From NCBI RefSeq assembly GCF_018205345.1, contig NZ_JADRHM010000014.1:1-41853 (forward strand): a stretch of DNA of 41,853 nucleotides, read 5' to 3'. Source of the DNA: Fusobacterium sp. DD2 (GTDB lineage: Bacteria > Fusobacteriota > Fusobacteriia > Fusobacteriales > Fusobacteriaceae). The notes under the pieces are model-generated. The model worked only from the letters and a program-made list of their open reading frames with translations. It had not been told where the DNA came from and did no database searches. The translations under genes and the position numbers were made by a program. Below are positions 1-9,058 of this stretch, in pieces (position 1 is the stretch's first letter; every line of letters starts with the position of its first letter).

Positions 1-28
1 TTATCCTTAATAAATAAAAAATATTTTT

Positions 29-121
29 TGGCGGAAGCGTGTAGGAATCGAACCTACCAACGATTAAAAATCGCCCTACAGTTTTGAAGACTGCTGAAAA
101 CACCAGTTTTCTTCCGCTTCC
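29..121 (-). tRNA. selC: tRNA-Sec (anticodon UCA)
   Basis: Reads UGA codons for selenocysteine together with SelB. On the minus strand the 93-nt sequence folds with a long acceptor stem (GGAAGCG against CGCTTCC), a six-pair D stem (GAAAAC/GTTTTC) typical of tRNA-Sec, an anticodon loop CTTCAAA with anticodon TCA at 85-87, a long variable arm (CGATT/AATCG) and a T arm GTAGG-TTCGATT-CCTAC. The discriminator G and an encoded CCA end occupy 32 to 29. It begins 1 nt after the stop codon of the DUF3343 gene, so it is probably cut out of the sel operon mRNA. A T-rich stretch follows at 1-28, but I see no clear GC-rich terminator. Confidence 0.97.
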
Positions 122-122
122 A

Positions 123-386
123 TTAAATTTCCTGGATTTCTTTTTTCAGGCCAACTTTATTGACAAGATATTTTTTTACTTGAATATTTTCCTGTAAAAG
201 TAATTTTTCAACTTTATCTTTGTCATTTAAGTCAACTTTTATTGATAACCCACATCCTGCACTGATCTCACCAGGCAACGGTATAATTCTACAACATATT
301 TGTGAATTTTGCAATACTTTTTCAAGTTTCATTACAAAGTGAGTAGAATCAGATGCAAGAAGTAAAAATTGTTCGTTTTTTATCAT
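123..386 (-). CDS. DUF3343 family protein, putative selenium/sulfur carrier
   Basis: Small 87-residue protein. It resembles the DUF3343 family, whose members sit beside yedF and sel genes and are described as putative Se/S carriers; the biochemical role is not settled. A conserved-looking Cys-Gly pair lies near residue 45 (EISAGCGLSI), preceded by a CC pair (ICCRII), leaving thiols available for a carrier role. Its ATG overlaps the yedF stop in an ATGA arrangement, which implies translational coupling, and its own stop lies 1 nt before tRNA-Sec. The placement between selB/yedF and selC makes a selenium-related function the best inference. Family call fairly sure, function only inferred. Confidence 0.8.
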   Translation of the reverse strand: MIKNEQFLLLASDSTHFVMKLEKVLQNSQICCRIIPLPGEISAGCGLSIKVDLNDKDKVEKLLLQENIQVKKYLVNKVGLKKEIQEI

Positions 387-958
387 GGTTTAATAACCTT
401 TGTAGATTTCATTTGTCTTTCAGCAATTGTATACATGTTAGTAACTGTTCCTGCTTTTAATTTATCAGTTAGTCCATAGAAATTTAAACATGTTCCACAA
501 GATAAGATTTCTACTCCTCTAGCTTCAAGTGTAAGAAGGTCGTTAAGGCTTTCAGAACCTTCTACAGCAAGTTTAACTCCTTCATTGTAAAGAAGTATAG
601 TCTTAGGAAGAAAATCCATTTCAGAAAGGGTATAGATGAATCCTTTTATAAGTATTTTACCTAATTCTGGATCTCCATTTCCCATATGCAGTGAACTTAT
701 AACAACTACTGTATTATCGTGTTCTTCCATTAAACCTACTGTTTCTTTAACTTTATTTATCACTATTCTGAAAGTATCTCCAGAACTCTCAACGTCATAA
801 GCATAACCCATTTCTTGTGACATTTTTTCAAGATTTTCAAGAGAAATTTTGTTATCAACAGAAACTTCAACTTGACCTTCTTCGATTTTTTTTAATGCAT
901 TTTTTGTCATAATAATTGGTACAGGACAAACTTGCCCTACAGCATCTACTTTAATCAT
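383..958 (-). CDS. yedF: YedF: TusA-like/DsrE-like selenium metabolism protein
   Basis: 191 residues with two parts. Residues 1-70 are a TusA/SirA-like domain with the signature CPVP (Cys11), the usual sulfur or selenium carrier cysteine. Residues about 80-190 form a DsrE-like domain with a CxxC near residue 155 (SCGTCLNF). This fusion is known as the sulfurtransferase-like selenium metabolism protein YedF and is typically found in genomes with selD. The start has an AGGAGG site about 5 nt upstream. The gene follows selB by 9 nt and overlaps the DUF3343 gene. Delivery or mobilisation of reduced selenium for SelD is the likely role, inferred from context. Confidence 0.9.
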   Translation of the reverse strand: MIKVDAVGQVCPVPIIMTKNALKKIEEGQVEVSVDNKISLENLEKMSQEMGYAYDVESSGDTFRIVINKVKETVGLMEEHDNTVVVISSLHMGNGDPELGKILIKGFIYTLSEMDFLPKTILLYNEGVKLAVEGSESLNDLLTLEARGVEILSCGTCLNFYGLTDKLKAGTVTNMYTIAERQMKSTKVIKP

Positions 959-967
959 TTCTTCCTC

Positions 968-2839
968 CTATTTTATTAAAATCCTTATATCATTAAGCTG
1001 TTTTGTAATTTTTAAACTATCAAGTGTTTGTAAGATAAGTATAGCACTATCCCTGTTACAATTCAAGAGTTCCCTGGTTTTTGCAACAGTTAAAGAACTA
1101 TTATTTTCAAAGTATTCCTGGATAATTTTTATAGCTTCTTTAAGATATCCTTTTAATATAAAATGGTTGTCCTTTGTATGTATAATAAAATTATTTTTTA
1201 CCATGTAATTGTGCATTCTATTGAATAATTCATTATCTTTATAATTTGAATAGATCTCTTCATAAGATTTAAGGTTAAATTTTTCAGCTTTATACATACC
1301 AAAAATAATCTCTTTCATTGTTTTTTCTTCTTTATTGAGTCTGATTTTAAAATCTTTTCTTGAGATAAAATCTCCATTGATTTTTATAATCTCTTTTTCT
1401 ATTCCAAGCTCTATTAGTGCATTAAACTCTTTTGAGCTATAATCACAGAAAAGCTTATTTTTTAACTCCAGTTTTTCAATTCCAGGGTCTAAAGAATACT
1501 CTGCATGAAATAAGTTTAGAGTTTTTACTATTTCGTCAAAAACCTCTTTTATTCTATCCTTATGAATATATCTTTTATCAAGAATATAGATAGTTTTATT
1601 ATTTTTAAGTGTTTCTATAATATTTGAGGAAGAGGTTCTTGCAAAACTTTCTATCTCTTTCTGTGTTATAAGATTTGAATACTTAATCTTGTTTTCTATC
1701 AGAATATCAAGTTTTTCAGTATCTAATTCTTTTAGCATATTAAGATAGTTTGCCTCATACTTTTTGAAATTTTTACTTGGGATATTTAAAATTTTTATTC
1801 TACCAATTGTTGTAATAGGGGAATAATTTCTTATAATTCCAATATCTCCATGAGCACCAGACATATTTCCCTCTATAGTGATTTTTCCATAGGCTGTTTC
1901 TCCACCAACAAGAAAATTTCTATCAGCAAAATTAATTCGGCCTATCAATTCAGAAGTACCAATATCTACTCTTACTCTGCTATTATTTTTTAATTTTTTT
2001 ATCTCTGGCAGGAGATAAAAAACAGCATCTGCACTATTAGAAGAATAGATTGTATCACTTTTTGCTAGAATATTTCCTCTTTGTATCTCATTTTTATCAA
2101 TGTTAGCGAGATTTAGTGCACATCTGTGTCCATAATCAAGAGTTTGTACATCTACTCCATGGTTTTGTATGTTTTTAACTTTCACTTCTATATTTTGTGG
2201 ATATAGAGTTAGAGTATCACCAATAGCGACTTTACCACTGGAAATTGTTCCAGTTACTACTGTTCCAAAACCTTTAACTTGGAAAGATCTATCTATGTTC
2301 ATTCGAAAATCTAAATTTTTAATATTTTTAATATCTTTGATTTTCTTCCAGATTAGATTTTTAAGCTCTTCATATGAACCTTTATCATCAGGAGAAACAG
2401 TAAAAATATTCTCTTGTAAAAAAGTACCCTGAAAAAATTTATAACATTGTTTTAATACTTTCTCATATTGAATATCGTCCACAAGGTCTCTTTTTGTAAG
2501 AACAACTATTCCATTTTTTATTCCTAAAAGCTTTATAATTTCAAAATGTTCAACTGTTTGTGGCATAATTCCATCATCACATGCAATGACTAAAATTACA
2601 AAATCTATACTTGATACACCTGCAGTCATATTTTTAATAAATTTTTCATGACCAGGTACATCAATTAATCCAACAGAGCTTCCATCTTGAAATTCAAGCT
2701 TGGTGAAACCAATATCAATTGTCATACCACGTTTTTTTTCTTCTGGTAAAGAATCAGTATCTATTCCTGTAAGAGCATGTACAAGTGTTGTTTTACCATG
2801 GTCAATGTGGCCAGCCATACCGATAATAAGATTACTCAT
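968..2839 (-). CDS. selB: Selenocysteine-specific elongation factor SelB
   Basis: A GTPase that carries Sec-tRNA-Sec to the ribosome and reads the SECIS hairpin downstream of UGA. At 623 residues it has the usual length. The N-terminal EF-Tu-like G domain shows G1 GHIDHGKTT (residues 10-18), the switch II motif DVPGHE and the G4 motif TKRD. Domain 2 is marked by [15 protein letters not shown] near residue 185. The C-terminal half (about 380-623) is Lys- and Ile-rich and matches the winged-helix tandem that binds SECIS RNA. Its ATG lies 1 nt after the selA stop codon, with AAGGAAA inside the end of selA as the ribosome site. It serves at least SelD, encoded in the same operon. Confidence 0.97.
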   Translation of the reverse strand: MSNLIIGMAGHIDHGKTTLVHALTGIDTDSLPEEKKRGMTIDIGFTKLEFQDGSSVGLIDVPGHEKFIKNMTAGVSSIDFVILVIACDDGIMPQTVEHFEIIKLLGIKNGIVVLTKRDLVDDIQYEKVLKQCYKFFQGTFLQENIFTVSPDDKGSYEELKNLIWKKIKDIKNIKNLDFRMNIDRSFQVKGFGTVVTGTISSGKVAIGDTLTLYPQNIEVKVKNIQNHGVDVQTLDYGHRCALNLANIDKNEIQRGNILAKSDTIYSSNSADAVFYLLPEIKKLKNNSRVRVDIGTSELIGRINFADRNFLVGGETAYGKITIEGNMSGAHGDIGIIRNYSPITTIGRIKILNIPSKNFKKYEANYLNMLKELDTEKLDILIENKIKYSNLITQKEIESFARTSSSNIIETLKNNKTIYILDKRYIHKDRIKEVFDEIVKTLNLFHAEYSLDPGIEKLELKNKLFCDYSSKEFNALIELGIEKEIIKINGDFISRKDFKIRLNKEEKTMKEIIFGMYKAEKFNLKSYEEIYSNYKDNELFNRMHNYMVKNNFIIHTKDNHFILKGYLKEAIKIIQEYFENNSSLTVAKTRELLNCNRDSAILILQTLDSLKITKQLNDIRILIK

Positions 2840-2840
2840 A

Positions 2841-4214
2841 TTAGTAGATTTCCTTTATATTTTTTGCTTTATTTAGGATAACTGGAATATCTTCATCAAA
2901 GATTGTCTTTAAATCAATTATAAAGGCATCTTCTGAAATACGCCCAATTATATTTGTATCTCCTTCACGGAATTGTTTTTCAATTACTTGTGGATTTCCT
3001 TTAAATCTAACAGCATAGCTAGGGACAGTTTCTTCTGGCATTGACCCCCCACCTATTTTAGCTCTTGTTTTTATAATTGTTGTTTTAATATTTAACTCTG
3101 AAAGCTTTGAGTATAATTCATCAGCTTTTTTATAAACATCTTTTTCATTTTCAGTAATCATCCTTAAAGTTGGAATCTCTTTTATAGCTTCTCTTTCATC
3201 TAAGTAAAGTTGTAGAGTCATTTCAAGCGTACTTAGAACCATTTTATCAACTCTAAAAGCTCTTAAGTATGGATTGTTTTTAAGACGCTCTATAAGTTCT
3301 TTTCTTCCTAAAATAATACCACATTGAGGGCCACCTAAAAGTTTGTCTCCACTTATTGTGACAATGTCGATTCCTGAGGCTATACTTTCCTGAACAGTAG
3401 GCTCCTTTGTAATACCATATTTAGAAAAATCAACAAGAACTCCACTTCCTAAATCTTCCATAGTAAGGATGTTATTATCTTTCCCTAATTTTGCAATTTC
3501 ATGATTAGGAACAGACTCTGTAAATCCAATTATTTTAAAATTAGATGTGTGTACTTTCAGTATTAAACCAGTTTCTTCATCAATTGCTCTCTCATAGTCA
3601 AATAAATGAGTTTTATTTGTACTTCCTACTTCTTTTAAAGTAGAACCTGAAAGTTCCATAATTTCAGGTATTCTAAAAGAACCACCAATTTCAACAAGTT
3701 CCCCTCTGGAAACTATTGATTTTTTTCCTTTGGCAAATTCATTTAAACATATAACAACTGCTGCTGCATTGTTATTAACTACAAGTGCAGATTCAGCACC
3801 TGTAAGCTTGCAAATTATCTCTTCTACGTGAGAATTTCTATTCCCTCTCATACCAGTTGAAATTTTGTACTCAAGGTTGTTATAACCAGTAGCTATTTCT
3901 GATACATATTCAAAGACCCTTTTATTTAAAATAGAACGTCCAAGATTTGTATGGATAATAACTCCAGTTCCATTTATTACTCTTTTTAAATTATGCTGGT
4001 TGTATTTTTTAGAATTATTTAAAATATTATCAATAATCTCTTCTAATGAGAAATCTTCAATCTCTTTATTTTTAATTTTATTTCTAAAGTTAGCAATTTC
4101 ATCAGTTACTAATTGATAAAAAGAGTTATAATTAAGTTTTTTTTCAAGTTCACTTAATCTTTTATCCTTCATTAAAATATCTACTTTCGGTAGTTTACGA
4201 AAAAGATTTTGCAT
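2841..4214 (-). CDS. selA: L-seryl-tRNA(Sec) selenium transferase SelA
   Basis: A PLP-dependent enzyme that converts Ser-tRNA-Sec to Sec-tRNA-Sec using selenophosphate from SelD. At 457 residues it has the usual bacterial length. The N-terminal domain (residues 1-80) is the tRNA-binding part. The core carries [16 protein letters not shown], the PLP-fold segment VVNNNAAAV, and the PLP lysine in [12 protein letters not shown] at about residue 289. The ATG is 3 nt from the end of selD, its ribosome site lies within selD, and its stop is 1 nt from selB, so selD-selA-selB is tightly coupled. No missing motifs are visible. Confidence 0.97.
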   Translation of the reverse strand: MQNLFRKLPKVDILMKDKRLSELEKKLNYNSFYQLVTDEIANFRNKIKNKEIEDFSLEEIIDNILNNSKKYNQHNLKRVINGTGVIIHTNLGRSILNKRVFEYVSEIATGYNNLEYKISTGMRGNRNSHVEEIICKLTGAESALVVNNNAAAVVICLNEFAKGKKSIVSRGELVEIGGSFRIPEIMELSGSTLKEVGSTNKTHLFDYERAIDEETGLILKVHTSNFKIIGFTESVPNHEIAKLGKDNNILTMEDLGSGVLVDFSKYGITKEPTVQESIASGIDIVTISGDKLLGGPQCGIILGRKELIERLKNNPYLRAFRVDKMVLSTLEMTLQLYLDEREAIKEIPTLRMITENEKDVYKKADELYSKLSELNIKTTIIKTRAKIGGGSMPEETVPSYAVRFKGNPQVIEKQFREGDTNIIGRISEDAFIIDLKTIFDEDIPVILNKAKNIKEIY

Positions 4215-4217
4215 GTT

Positions 4218-5249
4218 TTACCTCACAATCAAATATTTATTCTGTTTTTCTTCAACAGAACCTACGATAAATGCGTCAACATTTTTTGACTTAAATTCAT
4301 TTAGAAGATTTCCTAGATATTCAGGTGAAATTGAAAATAGTAATCCTCCAGATGTTTGGGGATCAAAAAGAATCTCCTGTAACCATAAAGGTGTTTTTTC
4401 AAATTCGATATCTCTACCTACGAAATTTCTATTTAGTTGCCCACCAGTTGTGATCATAAAATCTTTAGCATACTGATCAGCACCAGTAATGAATGGAATA
4501 AATTCCTGTTCAAAAATTAAAGTTTTTTCTGAACCTTTTGCCATTTCATATGCATGACCTAGGAAACCAAATCCTGTAATGTCTGTACATGCAGTTACAG
4601 GGTATTTAGTTATTATTTCCCCAGCATATTTATTGAGCATAGTCATATATTTTATACTTTCATCTATTGATTCTTTGCTGGCAAGATTAACTTTTGATGC
4701 AGTTGTAACTACTCCAGTACCAAGTTTCTTAGTATATATAAGTATATCACCATCTTTACATCCATGGTTTTTAAGTATCTTATCAGGATGAGCAAGACCA
4801 GTTACAGAAAGCCCATATTTTATTTCAGGATCATGAATTGAGTGTCCACCACTTAGGACAGCTCCAGCTTCTACAACTTTTTCTGCTCCACCTTTTAAGA
4901 TTTCACCTAATATATGGATATCCATTTTTTGAGGGAAACAAACAATATTCATAGCTGTTTTAGGAGTACCTCCCATTGCATACACATCACTTAGTGAATT
5001 TGCAGCAGCTATTTGTCCAAAAATATATGGATCGTCTACCATAGGTGTAAAGAAATCCAATGTTTGTATCATTGCAATATCATCAGTAAGTTTATAAACT
5101 GATGCGTCATCAGATTTTTCAAATCCAACTATCAGGTTTTCATCTTTCACACTTGGAAGATCTGATAGTATCTCAGAAAGGACCTCTGGTCCTATTTTAC
5201 TTGCTCAGCCACCTACTGAGCATCTATCTAAATGTAATTTTTCACTCAT
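4218..5249 (-). CDS. selD: Selenophosphate synthetase SelD, a selenoprotein (TGA = Sec15)
   Basis: Makes selenophosphate from selenide and ATP for SelA. The reading frame starts at ATG 5249 behind a GGTGG-type ribosome site and runs MSEKLHLDRCSVGG-U, with TGA at 5205-5207 as codon 15, then ASKIGPEV and on to a 343-residue protein. The TGA falls exactly at the catalytic Cys/Sec position of SelD (motif GG-[C/U]-xxK). The rest has the AIR-synthase-like fold with FEKSDDASVY, the metal/ATP-binding DFFTPMVDDPY and GGHSIHDPEIKYG. Stopping at TGA would leave only the segment up to 5150, starting at an internal ATG and lacking the active-site loop. Selenocysteine in SelD is known in other bacteria. 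A hairpin suited to SelB follows the TGA. Confidence 0.95.
5180..5207 (-). promoter_or_regulatory. Bacterial SECIS-like hairpin of selD
   Basis: Twelve nt after the UGA codon, the mRNA can form a perfect five-pair stem GGACC-AGA-GGUCC (5192 to 5180), extendable by an outer A-U pair. Bacterial SECIS elements lie directly downstream of UGA inside the coding region and present a small apical loop to the SelB winged-helix domain. Position and size fit; this loop is AGA with one G. Its function is inferred from the in-frame UGA and the presence of the SelB gene. Confidence 0.75.
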
Positions 5250-5262
5250 TTTTCCACCTCAT

Positions 5263-5526
5263 TTACATTAATTTAACTATGTATCTTAATGCTCCAACAT
5301 AAAACTCTCTTTTTGCCTTATTATCAGCTGAATAAATCATATCAGCCAGTATTTTTATATCTTCTCTAATATCTTCTTTTGTAGCTCCCTGATAAATTAC
5401 AGCAAGCTCACCTTTGAAATCCTGCATAAAATAATCATAAAGTTTACCAGCAACAAGTCTTTTTCTACGAGTGCTATTATAAGTATCACAAGCTTCTACA
5501 ATTGCATCTATTCTTTGGTTATTCAC
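5263..5526 (-). CDS. Hypothetical 87-residue protein between aroB-ppx and selD
   Basis: I do not recognise this protein. It is 87 residues long and mixed-charge, with an RRKR patch near residue 21, no signal peptide and no membrane segment, so it is probably a small helical cytosolic protein. It contains one Cys near residue 13 (EACDTYN). Its start overlaps the end of aroB-ppx by 8 nt and its stop is 13 nt from selD, so it lies inside the operon and is likely translated by coupling. Base composition matches its neighbours. It is real on grounds of coupling and position; its role is unknown. Confidence 0.7.
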   Translation of the reverse strand: MNNQRIDAIVEACDTYNSTRRKRLVAGKLYDYFMQDFKGELAVIYQGATKEDIREDIKILADMIYSADNKAKREFYVGALRYIVKLM

Positions 5527-7516
5527 AGTCTATCTCCTCCGTTATCATTGCACCATTTAAGTTGTCAGATTCAGATACAGTAATTTTGTTACAATTTAAT
5601 AATTCCATTATTGTTTTTAAAATAATTGTTCCTGCTATAATTACATCAGCTCTTTTTTCTTCAAGACCTATAATTTTCTTTCTGTGTTTTAAATCTTTTG
5701 ATAAAAAAAGTGAAAGATTATCTTTTATATTTTCATGATCAAGTGTGAAAAGATGAACTTTTTTAGAATCATAGTTTTCCATCTGTTCAAGGACAGAAAC
5801 TTGAGTTGTAGCTGTACCTGCTACTCCAATTAGATTAAATTTCTCTTTTGAAATTGCAGCTAGAGGTTTTAAAATATCTTTTATCCAGCTGATACATTCA
5901 TCTATTTTTTCCTGTGTATAGGTATCATTTTTAAAGAAAAGCTCAGTTGCTCTTACAGCTCCTATATTAAAACTTTTTATAAAATCAATTTTATCTTTTG
6001 TACCCAGTGTAAATTCAGTACTTCCTCCTCCAATATCAACAACGAGAATTGGATCATTAAAAACAATAGTGTTTCCTTTAAAATTAAGTGTTGCTTCTGC
6101 TTCACCACTTATGCATTTTATTTTAATACCAAGTTTATCTACTGCTTTTAAAAACTCATCCCTATTTGAAGAATCTCTGGTAGCAGATGTGGCAAAAGCA
6201 TTTAAAGAAAGAACTCCATATAATTGAGCTATATTTTTATACTCCTTTAGACATTTTAAAGTTCTTTTTATTGCTTCTGGTTTAAGATAATGATTTTTAT
6301 TGACATCTTCACCAAGTTTTACTATTTTTACAAGTTTTATAATCTCTTTTTCAATTGTAATATCATTGTTATTTTTTAAAATCTGAGCAATGAAAAGTCT
6401 GCATGAATTTGTTCCAATATCAATTATACCTTTTATAGACCTATTTTTGAATAGGTCAATTACAGAAATTATATTTTTTTCATCTACTTTATCCTTGTAC
6501 ACTGAATAATCAGAATTAAAAAGAATAAAGTTAATAGCTCCATAACTATTTTTCTTATCTTTTTTCAATCCATTTAAAATTGTAGTGTAGTTATAAAAAA
6601 TAGGGTATGGATTGATATTATATTTTTTGAATAGCTCAATAACATCACAAATAAATTTCTCAGAAATGTTATTAAGAAGGTTTGAAAGATAAAGTTCAAA
6701 TACAGTTCCTTTAGCTACTGCTTCACCATGTGTAATTCCTTTGAAGTTAAAAAGTTTTTCAAGGGCATGCCCATATGTATGTCCAAGATTTAAAAGAGCT
6801 CTCTCTCCAGTTTCAAATTCGTCTGCTTCAACGAATGATTTTTTAATGTTACATGATGTTTCTATCATATCAATTATAGTTTTTTCATCTAAATTTGAAA
6901 TTTTATCTGAGTTATTTTTTAGGAATTCAAAATAGCTTTTGTCTTTAGAATATATAATTAATGAATGTTTTATTATTTCAGACATTCCAGATGAAAACTG
7001 TTCCTTAGGAAGGGTAGGCAAAAATTGGGTATCAATTAATACAAGCTTTGGTTGTTTAAAGGCACCTATAAGATTTTTTCCTTTTGGATGGTCAACTGCT
7101 GTTTTTCCACCAATACTTGCATCAACTTGAGCCAGAAGGGAAGTTGGAATTTGAATAAAATCTATCCCTCTCATAAAAGTTGCTGCAGTAAAGCCACCAA
7201 TATCACATACTACTCCACCACCTAAAGAGATAAGAAGAGATTTCCTTGAAAATTCATTATCTATCATAAAATCATAGGTACTCATAACTGTTTCTATATT
7301 TTTATGCTCTTCTCCCTCTGGAATTGTAAAATAGTAAATCTGCTCCTTTGAAAAGATAGATTTAAATTTGTTAAAATACAGCTTTCCAATTTCATCATTT
7401 GAGAGGATAATTATTTTGTCATAATTATCTATATACTCTTTGAGCTGAGAAAGAATATTTTTCCCTAAAAGAATTGAATATTGAGCTGTTGAAGTGTTAA
7501 TTTTTATTTTTTTCAT
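5519..7516 (-). CDS. aroB: Fusion: 3-dehydroquinate synthase (AroB) + Ppx/GppA phosphatase
   Basis: A single 665-residue frame with two full enzyme domains. Residues 1-350 are AroB, which cyclises DAHP to 3-dehydroquinate in the shikimate pathway: SLGGGVVCDIGGF (NAD site), IPTSLLAQVDASIGGK, and the zinc-ligand motif LNLGHTYGHALE. Residues about 360-665 are a Ppx/GppA phosphatase of the ASKHA fold, with GIIDIGTNSCRLF, ATSATRDSSN and VVDIGGGSTEFTLG; family members hydrolyse polyphosphate or pppGpp. The start is ATG 7516, which has GGAGC 7 nt upstream; a longer frame beginning 20 codons earlier lacks such a site. It is the first gene of the sel operon. Domain calls are firm; whether both halves are active is unknown. 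Confidence 0.93.
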   Translation of the reverse strand: MKKIKINTSTAQYSILLGKNILSQLKEYIDNYDKIIILSNDEIGKLYFNKFKSIFSKEQIYYFTIPEGEEHKNIETVMSTYDFMIDNEFSRKSLLISLGGGVVCDIGGFTAATFMRGIDFIQIPTSLLAQVDASIGGKTAVDHPKGKNLIGAFKQPKLVLIDTQFLPTLPKEQFSSGMSEIIKHSLIIYSKDKSYFEFLKNNSDKISNLDEKTIIDMIETSCNIKKSFVEADEFETGERALLNLGHTYGHALEKLFNFKGITHGEAVAKGTVFELYLSNLLNNISEKFICDVIELFKKYNINPYPIFYNYTTILNGLKKDKKNSYGAINFILFNSDYSVYKDKVDEKNIISVIDLFKNRSIKGIIDIGTNSCRLFIAQILKNNNDITIEKEIIKLVKIVKLGEDVNKNHYLKPEAIKRTLKCLKEYKNIAQLYGVLSLNAFATSATRDSSNRDEFLKAVDKLGIKIKCISGEAEATLNFKGNTIVFNDPILVVDIGGGSTEFTLGTKDKIDFIKSFNIGAVRATELFFKNDTYTQEKIDECISWIKDILKPLAAISKEKFNLIGVAGTATTQVSVLEQMENYDSKKVHLFTLDHENIKDNLSLFLSKDLKHRKKIIGLEEKRADVIIAGTIILKTIMELLNCNKITVSESDNLNGAMITEEIDCE

Positions 7517-7547
7517 AAAATAGCTCCTTACAAGATATCTTTTGATA

Positions 7548-7576
7548 ATTATACCTAAAAAAAGCCTTTTCTTCAA
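7548..7576 (-). promoter_or_regulatory. Promoter of the aroB-ppx/sel operon
   Basis: On the minus strand, TTGAAG (7576-7571), 17 nt, then TATAAT (7553-7548): a sigma70-type promoter. Transcription would begin near 7541, about 25 nt before the ATG at 7516. No other strong promoter is visible before selD, so it may drive the whole cassette down to tRNA-Sec. Confidence 0.75.
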
Positions 7577-7670
7577 GTATAATGAGGAGGAGAGGCATTT
7601 CTATAAATCCGATTTTCTATCATCAAAATAATTATTTTTACATTTTTAGTATATTATTTTTATTATAAAA

Positions 7671-7679
7671 TGGTATAAT
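7671..7679 (+). promoter_or_regulatory. Extended -10 promoter of htpX
   Basis: TGGTATAAT is an extended -10 element (TGn plus perfect TATAAT). No good -35 box is seen in the T-rich sequence upstream. It lies 36 nt before the GTG start of htpX and faces away from the sel operon promoter. Confidence 0.7.
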
Positions 7680-7714
7680 AGGACAAATGAGTTTGAAATA
7701 AAGGAGGGATTAAA

Positions 7715-8563
7715 GTGAATACTTTAAAAACTTTTTTCTTAATGGCAATAATGACATTTATATTAATGTTTATTGGAAATTTAATCGGTGGTCAAAATGG
7801 AACATTGATAGCCTTAATCTTTGCTGGTGTAATGAACTTTGTTTCTTACTGGTGGAGTGATAAAATTGTACTTTCAATGTATGGAGCACAACCAGTTGAT
7901 TCTAATAGCCATCTGTATCAGATAGTTGCTAATTTGGCACAGAGAGCAAATCTTCCAATGCCAAAGGTATATATAATTAATGAACAACAACCTAATGCCT
8001 TTGCAACAGGAAGAAATCCTCATCATGCAGCAGTTGCTGTAACTAGAGGACTTATGGATATTGTAGATGACAATGAGCTGGCAGGAGTAATAGGACACGA
8101 ATTAGGGCATGTTTCTCATAGAGATATTCTAATAAGTACTGTTGCTGCTACCATGGCTGGAGCTATCTCTTTTCTTGCAAATATGGCTAAATGGACTGCT
8201 ATATTTGGTGGAGGAAGACGTGATGATGACAATCGTGGAGGAAATGCTATAGGACTTATTGCTGTTGCAATCTTTGCACCTTTAGCTGCAATGCTCGTTC
8301 AAATGGCTATATCTAGAACTAGAGAGTATAAAGCTGATAGATTTGGTGCAATGGTAAGTGGAAATCCTGAGTATCTTGCAAATGCACTTAGAAAATTGGA
8401 TATGTACAGCAAAAGAATACCTATGCCAAATGCCGCTCCAGCAACTGAAAATATGTTTATTGTAAGCCCACTTGCAGGAAGTAAAATGGCTAATTTATTT
8501 AGTACACATCCTTCAACTGAGGATAGAATAAGAAAACTTGAAGAAATGAAATATGAGAGATAA
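7715..8563 (+). CDS. htpX: HtpX-like M48 membrane zinc metalloprotease
   Basis: A membrane-embedded zinc endopeptidase involved in quality control of membrane proteins. At 282 residues it has family length. Two hydrophobic helices lie at about 4-22 and 27-45. The zinc motif HELGH is at 128-132, and the third ligand Glu is at about residue 204 in SRTREYKADRFG; more hydrophobic segments flank it (about 143-160 and 180-200). The start is GTG at 7715 with a near-ideal AAGGAGG 8 nt upstream. A small exported protein gene follows 22 nt downstream, probably on the same transcript. Confidence 0.95.
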   Translation: MNTLKTFFLMAIMTFILMFIGNLIGGQNGTLIALIFAGVMNFVSYWWSDKIVLSMYGAQPVDSNSHLYQIVANLAQRANLPMPKVYIINEQQPNAFATGRNPHHAAVAVTRGLMDIVDDNELAGVIGHELGHVSHRDILISTVAATMAGAISFLANMAKWTAIFGGGRRDDDNRGGNAIGLIAVAIFAPLAAMLVQMAISRTREYKADRFGAMVSGNPEYLANALRKLDMYSKRIPMPNAAPATENMFIVSPLAGSKMANLFSTHPSTEDRIRKLEEMKYER

Positions 8564-8585
8564 TCTCAAATACTTGGAGGGAAAA

Positions 8586-9038
8586 ATGAAAAAGAACTTG
8601 ATTATGTTATTAGGAGGACTTTCTTTATTAGGAGCTACTACTTATGGAGCTGAGATAATTCCTGAATACTATTTAATGGAGAGATTACTTATAAATTTGG
8701 AACAATCTCATACATACATATCAAAAGACAGTTCTAAAGAGTTAAAAGCAATTCAACTTAATAATGAAATTTTAAAGAAATTAAATACAAATGAAAATCC
8801 AATATATGTGTACGATTCTGATGGAAATCAGAAGCTTGTAAGAAAGGGAGATTATTTTGTAGCTCCTACAAGACTTTCTAGTATATATGTTATGGAAAAA
8901 GATAAATTTGAAAATGGGTATAGAGATGAAACTCTTCCTGAAAAAAATATAGGAACTGTTATAGAAAGTGATGATAATAAAGTTAACCCAACAGATGTAG
9001 ATGAAGGAAGTATGGATATAAAAGAAATTGCACAATAA
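8586..9038 (+). CDS. Small exported protein of unknown function
   Basis: A 150-residue protein with a clear N-terminal signal peptide: MKKN, a hydrophobic core IMLLGGLSLLGA, then a likely cleavage site near TTYGA-EII (about residue 22). The mature part is acidic and hydrophilic, with no cysteine pairs or known motif that I can see. I chose the ATG at 8586 because it has TGGAGGG about 5 nt upstream and gives a proper signal peptide; an in-frame ATG 11 codons earlier would overlap the end of htpX. Located between htpX and a YihY-family gene; an envelope role is the only fair inference. Confidence 0.8.
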   Translation: MKKNLIMLLGGLSLLGATTYGAEIIPEYYLMERLLINLEQSHTYISKDSSKELKAIQLNNEILKKLNTNENPIYVYDSDGNQKLVRKGDYFVAPTRLSSIYVMEKDKFENGYRDETLPEKNIGTVIESDDNKVNPTDVDEGSMDIKEIAQ

Positions 9039-9058
9039 AATAAGTGAGGTTTGATGTT

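Noticed and set aside
4218-5150. SelD as a 310-residue truncated protein or pseudogene
   Set aside because: The frame continues through TGA to a proper ATG with ribosome site, and the TGA falls at the catalytic Cys/Sec position.
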